DNA from: Gonocerus acuteangulatus
Taxonomy: Eukaryota; Arthropoda; Insecta; Hemiptera; Coreidae
DNA: 64,000 nt
Direction of reading: 5' to 3'
Assembly (NCBI GenBank): GCA_946811695.1
Contig: OX328128.1
Coordinates: 26,134,701 to 26,198,700 of the forward strand
The notes beneath the pieces are model-generated. The model saw nothing but the letters and a program-made list of their open reading frames with translations, did not search any database and was not told the origin of the DNA. Made by a program: the position numbers and the translations under genes. Below, in pieces: positions 13,380 through 25,059 of the stretch (position 1 is its first letter; the number at the start of each line of letters is the position of its first letter).

Positions 13380-13538
13380 GGGTTCTCCCGTGGTCTAGTG
13401 GCTAGCCTTAGATTCATAAGCGGGAGATGGTGGGCAGGAATTTTCTCATCTTAGAGCTCGTTGAGAAAATTCCTGGCTCCACCCTGGATGTCGCCGCTAA
13501 TGACCCAGATTTGTCGATGCGCCGTTAAAAAAAAAAAA
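13380..13538 (+). mobile_element. tRNA-derived SINE with CGCCGTTAAA tail
   Basis: The head carries an RNA polymerase III A-box-like TGGTCTAGTGGCTAGC at 13391 and tRNA-like ATAAGCGGGAGATGGTGGG. The body ends in GATGCGCCGTTAAAA followed by an A-run. 'Gatgcgccgttaaa' before poly-A is a tail type common in invertebrate SINEs. The region expected to hold the B box is replaced by an inverted pair (GGAATTTTCTCA / TGAGAAAATTCC), so internal promoter function is doubtful. Confidence 0.65.
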
Positions 13539-14229
13539 TTGTCAACCGATATTGAGGAATCACAAAGCTTCCCACTATCCGTCCAACTCTAATAAGTAAC
13601 CACATATTGACCGATTCTGGTGACCTGTGCATAGGGCCGACCATACTTTCGCCCTACGTTTTGACGGGAAGTGGAAAAACATATATCGAATCCTGCAACA
13701 GGGGTGATTATAACTGTAACTTAGATAGTTTAACAAGTTCGTGATAAACTTTGTCGGCTTAACTTAGTTCTTTGTAGAACTTTTCCCCTCTACTTTTCCT
13801 CAATGGTCTACTATTTCCGCTAGTATTTTATTTATTTTTTTACATAGGATAGATATTGCGTATATTATACGGAAACTTATATGAAAACCAAATATTGTTA
13901 ATGGTTTTAATTCAATGAAAACGAAATCATAATTAATCCACGTTGTTCATATATTTATTTTGTAAAAAAAAAACCTACCTTAGCCGTGGTAGTATTTGAA
14001 CCACCTGCTTAACGCTCAGTTATTTATTTTTTTTTTTTTTTTTTTTGCAAATTCTTTATTTAGGCGATTCGCTAATTTAAATTATACATCCAAATTCAAT
14101 TAATCAAATATTGTAAAAAAAAAATGGATGTGATTATGAAATGAGAGGGTAATATGTTTGTGTTTTACTGCATTTCAAGTTTAAATTGCACATTAAATTT
14201 GAAAAATGAAAAATCATAAATAAAAGAGG

Positions 14230-14410
14230 AGGAGGCCGGTGGCCGTGAGTGTTAAGGCGTGAGCACTTAACGCTTCGTGCAAAGGGTCGCTGCTTCGATT
14301 CCCACTAGGGGTGGTGGCTTTTCTGTGGAAAAAAGAAAAGGCATCAGCACTATCCTGGCTAGAAAAATTCGGTGACCAATAGATAAACCGTCCTAAAAAT
14401 TCTGAGTTAA
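14230..14410 (+). mobile_element. tRNA-derived SINE-like element
   Basis: GGTGGCCGTGAGTGTTAAGG serves as a degenerate A box. GCTTCGATTCCCACTAGG near 14291 is a good B box (consensus GWTCRANNC). The body continues to GTGACCAATAGATAAACCGT. A T-run at 14027-14046 lies upstream. No long poly-A is visible and the boundaries are approximate. Confidence 0.5.
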
Positions 14411-14477
14411 TTATAATGTACGTTAAAATTTAAATTTAAATAGATTAATGAGGAAATTATTCAAGTTGGGTTATAAA

Positions 14478-14478
<1 letters not shown>

Positions 14479-14539
<61 letters not shown>
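14479..14539. repeat. (TA)n microsatellite
   Basis: About 60 bp of TA repeat soon after the SINE-like element. Confidence 0.95.
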
Positions 14540-14541
<2 letters not shown>

Positions 14542-15988
14542 CCTGTTGCTGGGAGGTTGAGCATTGCTAGCTAATGCGTTTATAGACAAATTAATGTCAG
14601 AAAGTTGGATTTATAGACGAACCTTTTTGACTTTGGAACGCATTTATGGACATATTTCATTTTTGTTCAACAACTTTTTGAAATGTTTAAAAAAAAATCT
14701 TCAATTCCAGAGATTTAAACTCTATTTGTAGATTGTACAACAGGTAAATATCTCCAGTACAAAATATCCCGACAAAGAGTTGTTTCAAGTGTCCGAGACT
14801 GGACACAATTATCTTCGGTATTATAGTTATCAATAAGATCAGCCTTCCATGACTCCTCTTGAACAGCTGCAAGCTTGCCTCCATAACACCTTATTCAATT
14901 TAAAATTCATTCAATAAAAAGTACAATAGATAAATCTGCGATGAACCTAAAATAAATGCAAATTAAAAAAAAAAAAAAATCCACCAAAATCAACCATGAT
15001 TAAATCTTGATAACAAATAATCGTCGCTAGGTTACCTATCATGTTATATTCATTCAGTCACATAAGAACGGAAATAACAGTATTTTTTAACTAATTTCTA
15101 CAATACCTATTATTAAAACTTAGTTAAAAAATAATGTTATTTCTTTGTTTATGATTTTTTTTTATTTGGGGCCTTTGTTAATTATTATTTTTACTAATTC
15201 TTAACTTAGCTTTGTATAAAACTACAGATCAATTTGTTCATAAATATCCTTTGTTTACCTAATGTGCATTTAAAAAAAATTAATAGCCTATTGTCAAGCG
15301 TCAAATTTTGCTTACTTTTGTTATTTTTCTCGTTGTTTAATTGTGTATATTTATTTTTTAGCTGAAGAAGGCTTTTTCGAAGGTAAACAAAAGTTTTTTT
15401 GGACTGATTGACCAGTAGACTTCTAAAACACTTAATAAACAGTAAAAAAATATTATAATATATACAGAGCCAATTTCTTCACAAAAACCTTTATTTCGTA
15501 TATGAGCTTAAAAACTTATTGTCATTTTTTTTACTGTTGTGATTACACTTGTTTGTAATTGCGGATATTTATTTTTTAACTTGAGAAGGCTGCCAAAGAG
15601 CTTGCCGAAACGTTTGGACGATAGATTTTTCTGAAAAACTTTTCCCATTAACCGAATCACAACCTTCCGTTGACTTCTTAAAGTAATACACGTTGTACGT
15701 GTAATAAATCGGTCTCTAGAGGCGATAGCTTGCAGCGATGCACAAAATGTAAATAGACTTGATATAATATTCAAGGTAAATTGCATCCGTGTTGCAATCA
15801 TCCCGAGCTTTGCGACGATCCTGCTGTCAGGACGTTTTGATGAATCGCCGTTCCGGGGATGTGCAACGAGTCACACCTCCGGTTGATGCAAAAATGCAAT
15901 TAAAGGCACCTTGAGAAATCTTAGAATATTCTGCTCCAACGTCCAACCAACTCATCTAACTGATTATCAAGCATCAACCTTTAAAATA
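14540..15988. other. Unassigned sequence with hairpin-motif copies
   Basis: Contains a decayed motif at 15361 (CTGAAGAAGG...) and a better one at 15581-15613 (see the hairpin family), followed by the family's downstream block at about 15625-15668. A GC-richer patch at 15795-15900 has no recognisable product. Confidence 0.5.
15581..15613 (+). other. Hairpin motif (hammerhead-like core), family C
   Basis: TTGAGAAGGCTGCC and GCCGAAACG flank the loop AAAGAGCTT. Pairing of GGC/GCC and the inner stem matches other copies. The 5' box is TTGAGA instead of CTGANGA, so this copy is degenerate. It is followed by an AGATTTTT block and 'AACCGAATCACAACC', the family's downstream block. Confidence 0.6.
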
Positions 15989-16767
15989 GGGTTGTCGGGT
16001 CTTTTTGCGAAGACCACGTCCAGTTACTTTTGAAGTAGCATTAGTGATTGTATCAGTGATTCCGCGCATGCGCATAACTCCTTTGCCTTCCTATTGGAGG
16101 ATTCCGATGACCAATTGCTTCGGTTCTTGCTGGGTGTAAAGTAACCTTTAACAGTGAATAAGCTTTTGTTTATGAAAAAGCTCTGTTTATGTTAGTAAGA
16201 AAAATGAGTTTTACAATTAGTTCGCGATGTTCCTGACAAAGAAAAAGGGATTGGTTTCTTACTCGAAAAATTAATGGAATTCTACTAATTTTAGCGAGTT
16301 GGATAGACTAGAGTCGCTAAAATTAATGTAATTCTATTAATTGTGAGTTGGATTGACTAGGGTTTTGATATCTTCTTGAGCGAGCGGAAACGTATAGCAT
16401 GTAATGCCTAATAAATGTAAAATATCCAAAAAAGAGAGAGAAAACGAATAAAATATGTTTGTTCATAAATAACGTTGTTTGTTATCCTTCATAACCTGCA
16501 AAACAGTCAACTTTAATGCTTAATAACTTATTTCATAGTTGAGAGAATTGATTTTGATCATATTAACCTTTTTATTAATAAATATTGCTTGCCATTATCT
16601 AATATGAAATATAACCGTGGATAACGAGTCAAGAAGTAGTAGATAACCAGCAAAGAACCTATAAGCTAATCAGTAAGCTTATCAGCGAGTACGAGTAACT
16701 GTTATAAATCACTACTGCTACTTCAAAAGTAACTGGATGTGGTCTTCGCAAAAAGACCCGGGTTGTC
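15989..16767. mobile_element. Non-autonomous TIR DNA transposon with 8-bp TSD
   Basis: Terminal inverted repeats of about 55 bp begin GGGTCTTTTTGCGAAGACCA at 15997 and end in the complement at 16759, with only a few mismatches. Identical 8-bp direct repeats GGGTTGTC flank the element (15989-15996 and 16760-16767), a textbook target-site duplication. The element proper is 763 bp and has no transposase frame. An 8-bp TSD fits the hAT, P or Merlin superfamilies, and the termini do not let me choose. An internal stretch (GAGTTGGATTGACTAG ... GAGCGAGCGGAAACG, 16340-16395) recurs in inverse orientation at 34040-34110. Confidence 0.85.
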
Positions 16768-17108
16768 AAATTACAATCAACAATACGGAGAAGATCCAGA
16801 ACGCTTTCCGAATTAAAACTTTAGTGTTTTACTAAACCTAATTTGAACAATTACACGCAGAAGAAAAAAATCGTCAAACTTCTTTAGGAGTTGAACAACC
16901 ATAAGTAGAAAGGACGGTATTGACAAGCCCAAAACGATTTTTGAACCCCTTAAGACAGGCGAGAGTGTTGCGAAAAATGTGACATATCCTTTTAGCGCAT
17001 TTCCTCCGCTACCCGGAAGTGCCGACTCGAAATTATCACGTTTCAGAATCTATAGATTACTGAAATAAATCTATAGTGTGGATGGAGATAGTTAGCCGCT
17101 GTAGAGAT

Positions 17109-17491
17109 ACGAAGACAGGTATAGTTGGGATTCGGCTAGGAGAAAAACGTCAGACTTTCAAAAAGAAATCTGTATGTGCGTTGTTTTTACTGTTAAATTT
17201 TTTGTACTGTTTTTACTAACAAGTTCTACATGCTGTTTTCTTTCCAACTACCGTATTCTCATTGTTTTTAAAAATAAGATTGGTTAAAATTTATTGTATT
17301 GATATATATACTCCGCTCATTTCTGCCTGTCGTTTACTTACTGCTTGTACATTCTCTTTACTTATAAGTTGTATATATTTTTTAGCTGAAGAAGGCTGCC
17401 ATTGTTGCAGTCGAAACGTCCAAAATACAGATTTCTTTTTGAAAGTCTGACGTTTTTCTCCTAGCCGAATCCCAACTATACCTGTCTTCGT
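17109..17491. mobile_element. Foldback element of family C with perfect 66-bp arms
   Basis: Positions 17109-17174 and 17426-17491 are perfect reverse complements (66/66). Each includes GGTATAGTTGGGATTCGGCT or its complement. The 251-bp spacer holds a hairpin motif at 17386-17418 (CTGAAGAAGGCTGCC, loop, GCAGTCGAAACG) directly before the right arm. The same arm sequence seeds the minisatellite at 25060-25677. Confidence 0.9.
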
Positions 17492-17533
17492 AAAATAAAT
17501 CTAGTTCAAATTTGTATTTATAGATATATATTT

Positions 17534-18094
17534 GTACCCGAGAGGTAAAGGACACTATGTCGCATATTTTTAATTGTTCATGAGAGCCAATTTTCCGTAA
17601 CTTTGAACTATTAAAGTTCAAACTTTGAACTAACTTTGAACTATTAAAGTTCAAACTTTGAACTAACTTTGAACTATTAAAGTTCAAACTTTGAACTAAC
17701 TTTGAACTATTAAAGTTCAAACTTTGTACTAACTTTGAACTATTAAAGTTCAAACTTTGAACTAACTTTGAACTATTAAAGTTCAAACTTTGAACTATTA
17801 AAGTTCAAACTTTGAACTAACTTTGAACTATTCTTATTCTCCGATACCTATAGGAACAGTTTAAAGAACAATTTTTCACATTGTTATTGGCGTTGATAGG
17901 TAATTGGAAGTATTGATCATAGTAAGTCCACCATGGTGTGATTAACCTCTAATGAAAACGGGCATAATATTATTTTTCATCGTCATATCTTCGTTATTTA
18001 AGAAATAGGAACATGGTGTTGGACAATAAGAACATGGTGTTAGGTCAATTTAATAAAAAAATGGACATGGTGTCCTTTACCTCCGGGGACCATG
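17534..18094. mobile_element. TIR element family B, copy 2, with internal minisatellite
   Basis: Inverted relative to the copy at 2509-3292. The ends are ACCCGAGAGGTAAAGGACAC (left) and GTCCTTTACCTCCGGGG (right). The interior shares GATAGGTAATTGGAAGTATT and AACAGTTTAAAGAAC with copy 1 (complement). The 20-bp array of copy 1 is replaced here by an unrelated 33-bp array. No coding capacity is visible. Confidence 0.75.
17602..17832. repeat. 33-bp palindromic minisatellite
   Basis: About seven units, each containing the palindrome TTTGAACTATTAAAGTTCAAA plus CTTTGAACTAA. One internal unit is shortened to 22 bp. Because 33 is a multiple of three, a minus-strand frame stays open and gives an NFNSSKLVQSL repeat. 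I do not regard it as a gene. Confidence 0.95.
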
Positions 18095-19299
18095 CAATTT
18101 GGATAAAATTTCAAAGGTCAAAGGTTTGTTAACCAGCCAAATCCGTCTACCGGAGCACTATATTTTCGGCGAAGTTCGCGCGAAGAAAATCTTACAATTT
18201 AACGGTTTTGCCTCTGCAGACGTCCATGTAAGCATTTCATACGTAATTACACATGAAATGCGAGTGAAACCATTTTTAAGGCAATCTCTATTACCATTTT
18301 TCAGAAAAGTGAATAAAACTAGTTTTCGTAATTAATTTTCGTTTCGGGTGCTTAGAACCGATGGATTGGGTTAAAACTTTTTCTAGATGTTTAAAATTTA
18401 TTCAAACTAATATATTAAAATTTTGGTTACATTTGGAGTTCAGCAACTATTAGAAAAAAAATTATTATTAGACTTGAGCAGTTTTGGGGTTATTGTATAT
18501 TTTCTTAAATAACTCGAAAACGGTTGGGAAATCGTGGTAAGTGGAAGGTGACCATTTGAAAGCTTTCTAAATTATCTACAAGAATGGTTCTTTAGTTTGT
18601 CACTTTCCGAAGAATTGTAGCTGTTGAGGTACCACTCATGAAAGAATTCCAGAGTTTATTTTATTCCACCTGTAACCATACCAGAAGTCGACAACCTCAG
18701 ATGAAACAAATCATTTTTTTAACTAAGAGCTTATATTAATTATTTATAACGAACATATTGGGTTCAAATAATCATTAATTATATTTTAAACACAAATATA
18801 AATACATACAAAGGTAGGTTGAAAGGGACCATTTCCGGATCCAAGGGCCTAGGTAGATCTATAGGTATGTCGGCAGGTAGAGGGTGGCCTGCTTCTGGGC
18901 CCCCCCTTTTTCTTATTCTAGATTTTTTTCTATTTTTTCTCCGTTCCTTGAAGGGTGGGAGTTGAGACCTGCCTGGCTAGTTCGTCGAAAAACCCACAGC
19001 CACTCCACAAATATACCGTCTCTTCAAAAGGCGTTTCACTAGTCAAGAACTGTGGTCCAAGTTATGAATCAATTCAAGTCCGCTTCGACTACTAGTAGCT
19101 TCAGGCTACTCAATATATTAAAATGTGCATAAATAAATAACAATGAAATGGTTAAACAGAACTTCAATGACCTATAGAGAGAGATCAATGAAAACAAACA
19201 AAAATATATATAAAAGATACTGTACATGCGTTTGAATTATCCTGAAGAAAATCCAAAAAGCATGAGAGCGCTGTTAACTCTATCTGAATTGGATACTTA
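18095..19299. other. Unassigned sequence
   Basis: A plus-strand frame at 18099-18335 has no recognisable domain. Its start lies in a block resembling the 9223 and 52560 repeats (GTTAACCAGCCAAATCCGTC). A GC-rich patch at 18820-19080 is not recognised. Confidence 0.4.
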
Positions 19300-19610
19300 T
19301 TAACACTCCAATGGTCGCGTGAGATCTCTCAGATACACAGCATCTTTCGCAGACTGTGTAAGGTGCGCAAGTGCACGGGTCTAGCTATACCCTTTACTAT
19401 TCCTAGAGCAGGTAGTGACTGATGTGCCAGTACTGGCCTGATGTTCCTCCAAGCAGTAACTATCCACTAAAACTACTTTGTGTCTCATAGATACCATGCG
19501 ACCATATTTGTACTTTTAGCAAATTGGTGTCATAAGTACCAAAAAATAAAAACAACATCAAAATAAACGTACATGATATCAAGTATGAATATGGATGCAG
19601 CCATTGATGA

Positions 19611-19811
19611 AGAAACAGGGGTAAAAAAGATAGCACTGTTGCCGAGAGAACCAAAACTATTAAGCGATGCCAAATGTTTTGGGCAAACAGGACTACAAGG
19701 CTCACCCAGTATAAATGCAAGGAATGCGGCCAATGTTTATGTCTCTATCATTGCACATTATATTGTCCAGATGGATGTAAAGTGGATGATGACACAGAAG
19801 ACGTTTTTTGA
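19611..19811 (+). pseudogene. Remnant of piggyBac transposase C-terminal Cys-rich domain
   Basis: Reading from 19611 (just after an in-frame TGA) to the TGA at 19809-19811 gives a 66-residue C terminus. It contains RTKTIKRCQMFWANRTTRL, then YKCKECGQCLCLYHCTLYC and CxxxCK-like spacing. The pattern of a single Cys, a basic stretch, then YxCxxCxxxLCxxxC is the RING-like Cys-rich domain at the end of piggyBac transposases, which binds subterminal DNA. The catalytic RNase H-like core (DDD) is not present. The upstream in-frame stop and a competing overlapping frame (from 19573) indicate decay. Its place inside a TTAA-flanked TIR element supports the call. Confidence 0.75.
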
Positions 19812-19920
19812 AGTTATATATTACTACAAAATATTATTAATATTTGCCCTAATATTTCCTACCTACTTGTTCTTTGTATATTTCAACTATCTAAGTTTGC
19901 ATGTAATAAATAAATAACAT

Positions 19921-20033
19921 ATAATACAATGCAAGGTAAGGAATAACCCTTCAAAGTTCATCATATACATTTATTATATAATAAAAGTATATGTTGAACT
20001 TTGAAGGGTTATTCCTCACCTTGGATTGTATTA
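19921..20033. repeat. 48-bp-arm hairpin inside the piggyBac relic
   Basis: ATAATACAATGCAAGGTAAG...AACCCTTCAAAGTTCA (19921-19968) is the near-exact reverse complement of 19987-20033. The 18-bp loop is AT-rich. It lies between the transposase remnant and the right TIR. Confidence 0.9.
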
Positions 20034-20255
20034 TTAATACCCTTCCCCTTTTCATCAACATATTGAAATAAATAACTTTTTCTTGGTAAATTTACTAATT
20101 TTTTTATATATTAATCTTCAGTTAACAGTTTTTGTCCATTCTTAATACAATAGATAAAGTTATTTACGGTAAATAAGACTGAAACTCAGGCGTATCTCTC
20201 AGATACAAGGCGACCACCAATGGTAGTTTCAATGGCGCGACCATTGGAGTGTTAA

Positions 20256-21009
20256 CTCTTGGATAAACGATTTCAAAAGAGCAACGTAAATAGTGCATCC
20301 AAATATGTTCTCTGCAGAAAAGGTTGCCCAATAACTATAATATACAACCTAATGCACATAAAGTCCTAGGATAGTGCTCTTCCAAAATAAATAAAATATT
20401 CCTCAAACAGGCAAAATAATTTCATAAAATATAGGCTTGAGTTAATTAGGTTAACATTTATATGTCATAGTAGGTTAACAACATAAAAAAAAAGAAAATA
20501 ATAAAAAACTTGAAGATGGAAAAGTACATTTATTGAGAGGTGAACATTGACCGTTTGAATTTCGAAGGTATTGGTGTTGATATCTTAATAAAACTACATT
20601 TTTATATGAAAATCCCCCAGTTTTTGTTTTTTGCCAATTTTTCGGCTTTAAATTCAATACTTCGTCGGGGCTGTAAAACAAGCACAACAGAGTTAATAAT
20701 AACTTATATACACATGAAATGATAGGAAAACATAATCGAGTCTCAAATGGAGGTTTTCTTCCCTTAGCACTTACAGGAACACGTTTCTCCATCAATCCGG
20801 ATTTTATATCATTTCCTCAGTGCCCATTACATCCGGTATCCATTTACGTTACACAACCTGCGGAGGCACTTAATTGGAGGCCACTATCTTTTAAGTTCAA
20901 CCTCTGATTTTCAGCCATATTCCCGTGGCTAACGTCCAATTTAAGCAGTCAGGAATTATTTCAAATTCGGCTAAGGGCAACAATCAGATTTTTGTAAAAT
21001 AAAAAATTA
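20256..21009. other. Unassigned sequence
   Basis: Overlapping frames on both strands at 20475-20907 show no domain. On the minus strand CCCCGACGAAGTATTG (near 20665) followed by GCCGAAAAATTGG resembles a decayed family C hairpin. Confidence 0.4.
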
Positions 21010-21236
21010 TATGTAGAACGGTTTCGCATGCTCCTCGGCAGCCTTCTTCATCTATGGACGGACGAAGACCAGAGATAGTGGTCGAGCGACAATGTTGAAA
21101 ATCTGGCTATATTTGGTCTTCCTCCATCCCCTAGGGATTCATTGCTGAAGAAAGCTGCCAAAGACCACGCCGAAACATTATAACTATAGATTTTAACGAG
21201 AATCTTATTGTTCTTACCTGAATCCCAACTATTCCA
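21010..21236. mobile_element. Foldback element of family C (imperfect)
   Basis: The left half has GGCAGCCTTCTTCATC and the right half has CTGAAGAAAGCTGCCAAAG followed by CCGAAACATTATAAC at 21144-21180. 'GAAGACC' and 'GGTCTTCCTCCATCCCC' sit between them. The downstream block TGAATCCCAACTATTCC is present only on the right. The arms are diverged. Confidence 0.65.
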
Positions 21237-21938
21237 TGCCTTCTTATCACCTCGCTAACCATCAGCGTCTCATTATGAATAACATCCAATTTCCAACGGA
21301 CGATTGACGACTGATATCGACCAATAAGAACAAAATGCCTAACATCCATCAATGAAGGACTGACCTTCTATTCCTCGAAAAATTATTTTTACTCCACCGA
21401 CTGATTTAGAATTCAATTCCTAGGCAATTTCTTGTCCATTGATTGGTCGGAACAAGGGTAATTGTGGATGTGATACCCATCCACTGAAAATTCTCTAATA
21501 CATATTTAATGGCATGGATACTCCCCTGGATTCAAAAGCAAAACAGACTTCTTACTGAATAAATTATAAACGCTTGTTTCGTTTTTAGAATAAAAGTAGA
21601 AAACTATTCCCTTTGTTTTGCGCAAAACCTTAAATCGATTATTTTTGACCCGAATAACGTAATTATTGGTTTAGGTTTAGAATCAGGAGCTTTAATTGTT
21701 GCTTGTCCATGTACTTACAAAAGAAGCAATTTTTATATTCTGATCGGTAGAGATTTTCTGGTTAAATAAACTATTTCCGCCAAAAAAAAAAATGCACATA
21801 CATTTCTTTCATTAAAAACCATGGATAATTGGACTGTTACGAAAATATTACTCACCACTTCTGTCGGCCAACAGCTGCCACAAATGGCGAGTGTTTTAAA
21901 ATCAGCGGAGTTGTCAAATTAAAATCAGTATAGGATCA

Positions 21939-22110
21939 AATTCGTCAAACGAACTAAGAAAAAGACGCGATGAAGTTATACTAACACGTTTTAGGATCGG
22001 GCACTCATTCTCACCTCCACATAAGAGAAGACAGACCACTACGTAAGACTTGCAATTTACCCTTAACTATAAACACTTGCTAACAGACTGCATTAAAACA
22101 TACAACATAC
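21939..22110 (+). pseudogene. Non-LTR retrotransposon C-terminal fragment
   Basis: The frame from 21939 reads NSSNELRKRRDEVILTRFRI then GHSFSPPHKRRQTTT and a stop. The DEVILTRxRIGH motif is the conserved segment after RNase H in I-type non-LTR ORF2 proteins, and the intact copy at 63202-63996 has DDVILSRLRIGHTRLTH. Beyond the stop, one-base frame changes expose CNLPLT and then KHLLTDC, which correspond to the zinc-knuckle CxxC...H...C of the same family. It is therefore a short, frameshifted, stop-containing relic. Confidence 0.65.
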
Positions 22111-23120
22111 AGGCGCCTCTGGGCACAGCAATAAAATGATATGGAATAAGCTGTCAAATTATATCTATTTGTCGACAAAAAGAATTTCCGTCGGCATTCA
22201 GGAACATTTTTTTATCTTAAATCTTAGCAAAAGAAGTGAACCTTTTCGACATTTTTTTGGTTCCCGATCCTGGGAGAAGCATCGGGCAGGTACTCCTACA
22301 AACCCGTGCCTTCTGTGTCGTCACATATATGACGAAAATGAAGGATAGTCTCACATGGTTCGGCATTCTCCATCGGTCTAATAATTCTCCACAGCGAGGA
22401 CACCTCGAACAGAATGGGTTAAGCAGGCCATTCACTTTCCGATTTGCTGTACAACTACAGAACCAACGACCACATCTCGGATCGTGAATGGGCTTGTTGG
22501 ATTGCTGGAAGTCTAGTTGGACGAGTCGGAACATTTATAGGTACAACACGAAGGTCCAACATCCGATTGGTGACGGCGTTGGAGTGTGAGTGGGGGAGTC
22601 GGATCAAAGTCGTCCGACTTTGCTAAGTCGGGCATCTTCGGTCCGAACTCAATACACTTTTCGGCTAAACTTGGATTGCAAGTCGGAGCGTGAGTGGAGT
22701 CGACTGTCCAACTAGTAGTCCTTCTAAGTCGTACTGTAAATCGGAATATTTTGCACTACAAGATGATCTAATTTATTCAAATGACAGCTCCAAAAAGCAA
22801 TACATTCCTTCTGATCCCTGTTGCTTTATATAGCCGTCTTCCCGTAGATTCTCTCCGCAATGGGCTTCCAACGAGGGCACAGCCTGACTGAAGATTTATT
22901 AAAATCAATACTCATTTTAAATTTAAATGAACGGTTTCCTATTCATTCGACGCTAGTTCCATTCGAGCAGAGGTACATAACTAAGATGGTTATGTAATTT
23001 CCTCTATATTTTAGCGCGTTTCCTAGCACATTCCGTCGGGAGAAAACCATCTTATGAGCTCCTTAGGAAAATTTCATGATCCAATATTCATAGAACACCA
23101 ATGTAAAGTTAGTTCAAATT
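22111..23120. other. Unassigned, relatively GC-rich sequence
   Basis: Overlapping open frames on both strands cover 22136-22626. The minus one (22217-22534, 105 residues) contains CxxRCxRCG-like cysteines but no domain I can name. TCGG-rich short repeats (GAGTGTGAGTGGGGGAGTCGG) occur at 22580-22710. It may be transposon-derived or an exon; I cannot decide. Confidence 0.35.
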
Positions 23121-23171
<51 letters not shown>

Positions 23172-23178
23172 TATTATT

Positions 23179-23225
<47 letters not shown>
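23121..23225. repeat. Compound (TA)n microsatellite
   Basis: Two TA tracts of about 45 bp are separated by AATTATTATTATACA. They are self-complementary and could extrude as a cruciform. Confidence 0.95.
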
Positions 23226-23228
<3 letters not shown>

Positions 23229-23254
23229 CGTGTGTGTTGTTTCTAATTCCTTTA

Positions 23255-23430
23255 TTGAAATTTTTGGTTGTTGAGACGGCTTCTCTCTTCAGAAGTTTTG
23301 CTCCTCTACGTAGTGCTATATTTCGCCGCATTCTTCTCCGGCTTCGTCGGGCTATCATCATTCAAGGGAATTTCCTCCTAGTCTGACGAAGCCGGGCGGA
23401 AATCCGGTGAAATATTGAAGTATGGAGAGG
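23255..23430. mobile_element. Foldback element of family C with GC-rich stem
   Basis: The plus copy at 23383 reads CTGACGAAGCCGG ... CCGGTGAAAT. An inverted partner at 23316-23352 reads (complement) CCGACGAAGCCGG ... GCGGCGAAAT. The stem GCCGG/CCGGT replaces the GGCTGC stem of other copies, which supports conservation of pairing over sequence. Confidence 0.65.
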
Positions 23431-23440
23431 AAACTACGCT

Positions 23441-25059
23441 AAAGAGACAAGCCAGTACACTGTGAGGCACTTCAAACCTTGATTCAGAAAATGTCATTTA
23501 GTGTTTATTAACGAAGTAACATAGATAGGTTTCTGACCAGACTACGCTATTGATTATGGGAGACATAAAATAAATAAATAAAACCCAATTATTTTCCTCT
23601 GAAGGTAAATAATTTTGATCATGAAAATGTTATTTGGGAAGTAAATAAAAATCAGTTATTTATTTATTGTAATAAATTGTAAATTGGCCAGACTAAGATC
23701 AGGCCACACTTGTATAACGCATGGACACCTGATAAGGAAGCCCGAAAAACCGTTGTGCCAAATCTGTGATAATGATCTGACAGTTAGTTGTAACTTGAGA
23801 CAAAACTTGGACGCTCCTCGAGACTTTGTAATATCAGTCATCATATTACTAATATTATTATAAGACGACAATATTTCCAACAAAATTTAACAAACGCCAG
23901 ACCAATGGTAGTATTGATAAACGCAAATCACTTATGACAAGATGTGTTCTGAAATAAAAATCCAATTTTGCATTAACAATAACCGTTGCTGCTCATCTAT
24001 AAGGTTTGGAATGCTTAATTTTCTGTCAATTTCCTGTCCCGTTCACATATTAAGTCATTTTCGTTACACTTTTGCGTCACCCTTGACTCAACATTTTGAG
24101 ACCCACAACCAGTTTCATGTCAAAAATTATAGCTAAGGTATCACTATATTCTCTACAATTAAAGTTTTTCTTAGAATAGCTCCCTTTTAATTTTGTGAAA
24201 AAATATCCTAATTTGATCTATTGATTGCTCATTGACCGAACCGATGTTATTTTACACTATTCGGCCTTGCAAAAACATCTGTATCAATATGTCCTTGGAG
24301 TCTTCTACGTGTATAATTTCGGTTTCTCTTCCAAAATTACTAACATTCATGCAAGTAGCCTAGGACAAGCATGGCCTTCTGAAAAAATACTTGGATAAGA
24401 AAATCTATAGCTGGGTTAAAATATGAAAACCTATGTTTTCTAGCTTTCTTTCAATCAGTACATTTATATGATACAAATATTATTAACTGTTGTCATACCT
24501 GTTAGTGGAGACCATCGTCACTGGCATCGGTGAGAGTACTGTGTAGGAGCGCTTTCGACGTACGTATGTCATTGTCAAGCCACTGTTGACGTAGTACTGA
24601 AAGGGAACATCCCCAAATGTTCGGAGCCGATTTTAATGAAACTTTGTACATTTATTAATGACATGAAAATAATTGATACGTAATTTTTTTATATCGGCCC
24701 GATCGCACGTTTAAGGGTTGAAAGTACCCTTCCAAAGTACGCTTCAAATATTATAACAAAGGAAGTATACAGTTATGGGGGTCACCGATTTGGTCCATTT
24801 TTTTCTGGTGATTCTACGTCGAAAAATAGTCGATACGTGTCCGAGCGTTCCGATTACGAATTCAATTTTCCGGCAAAATCACCTGACAGATGACGTCACT
24901 TCCGATACACTTTTTGTTCACCTCTGCCGCGAAATTCTGGGACACCCAGCCTTATGAAATTTTCGTGTCAAAAATAAAAAAAGGGAGAAACTTTCAATAT
25001 TTATTTATCGAATAGTTTTAGTTCATTCCTCAGCAATGTTGCACATTTATATATATTCA
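23441..25059. other. Unassigned sequence
   Basis: No gene supported. The stretch 24600-24960 has the composition of dispersed insect repeats (GGAACATCCCCAAATGTTCG, GATTTTAATGAAACTTTG), but no second copy was found in the window. Confidence 0.4.

Larger units (their letters stand above)
19300..20255. mobile_element. piggyBac-superfamily relic, TTAA-flanked
   Basis: TTAA at 19300-19303 and 20252-20255 encloses 948 bp with terminal inverted repeats CACTCCAATGGTCGCG and CGCGCCATTG/CGCGACCATTGGAGTG. CTCTCAGATACA lies subterminally at both ends in the same orientation. Inside is a decayed transposase C terminus (19611-19811), so the superfamily call rests on three independent features: TTAA target, TIRs and Cys-rich C terminus. 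About half of a normal piggyBac element (usually 2-3 kb) is missing, so it cannot be autonomous. Confidence 0.85.

Noticed and set aside
17382..17786. 134-residue minus-strand frame with an NFNSSKLVQSL repeat
   Set aside because: Translation of the 33-bp minisatellite, running into the foldback arm.
22217..22534. Cys-containing 105-residue minus-strand ORF as a zinc-finger gene
   Set aside because: No consistent zinc-finger spacing, competing frames on the other strand, and a non-LTR relic directly upstream make it unsupported.
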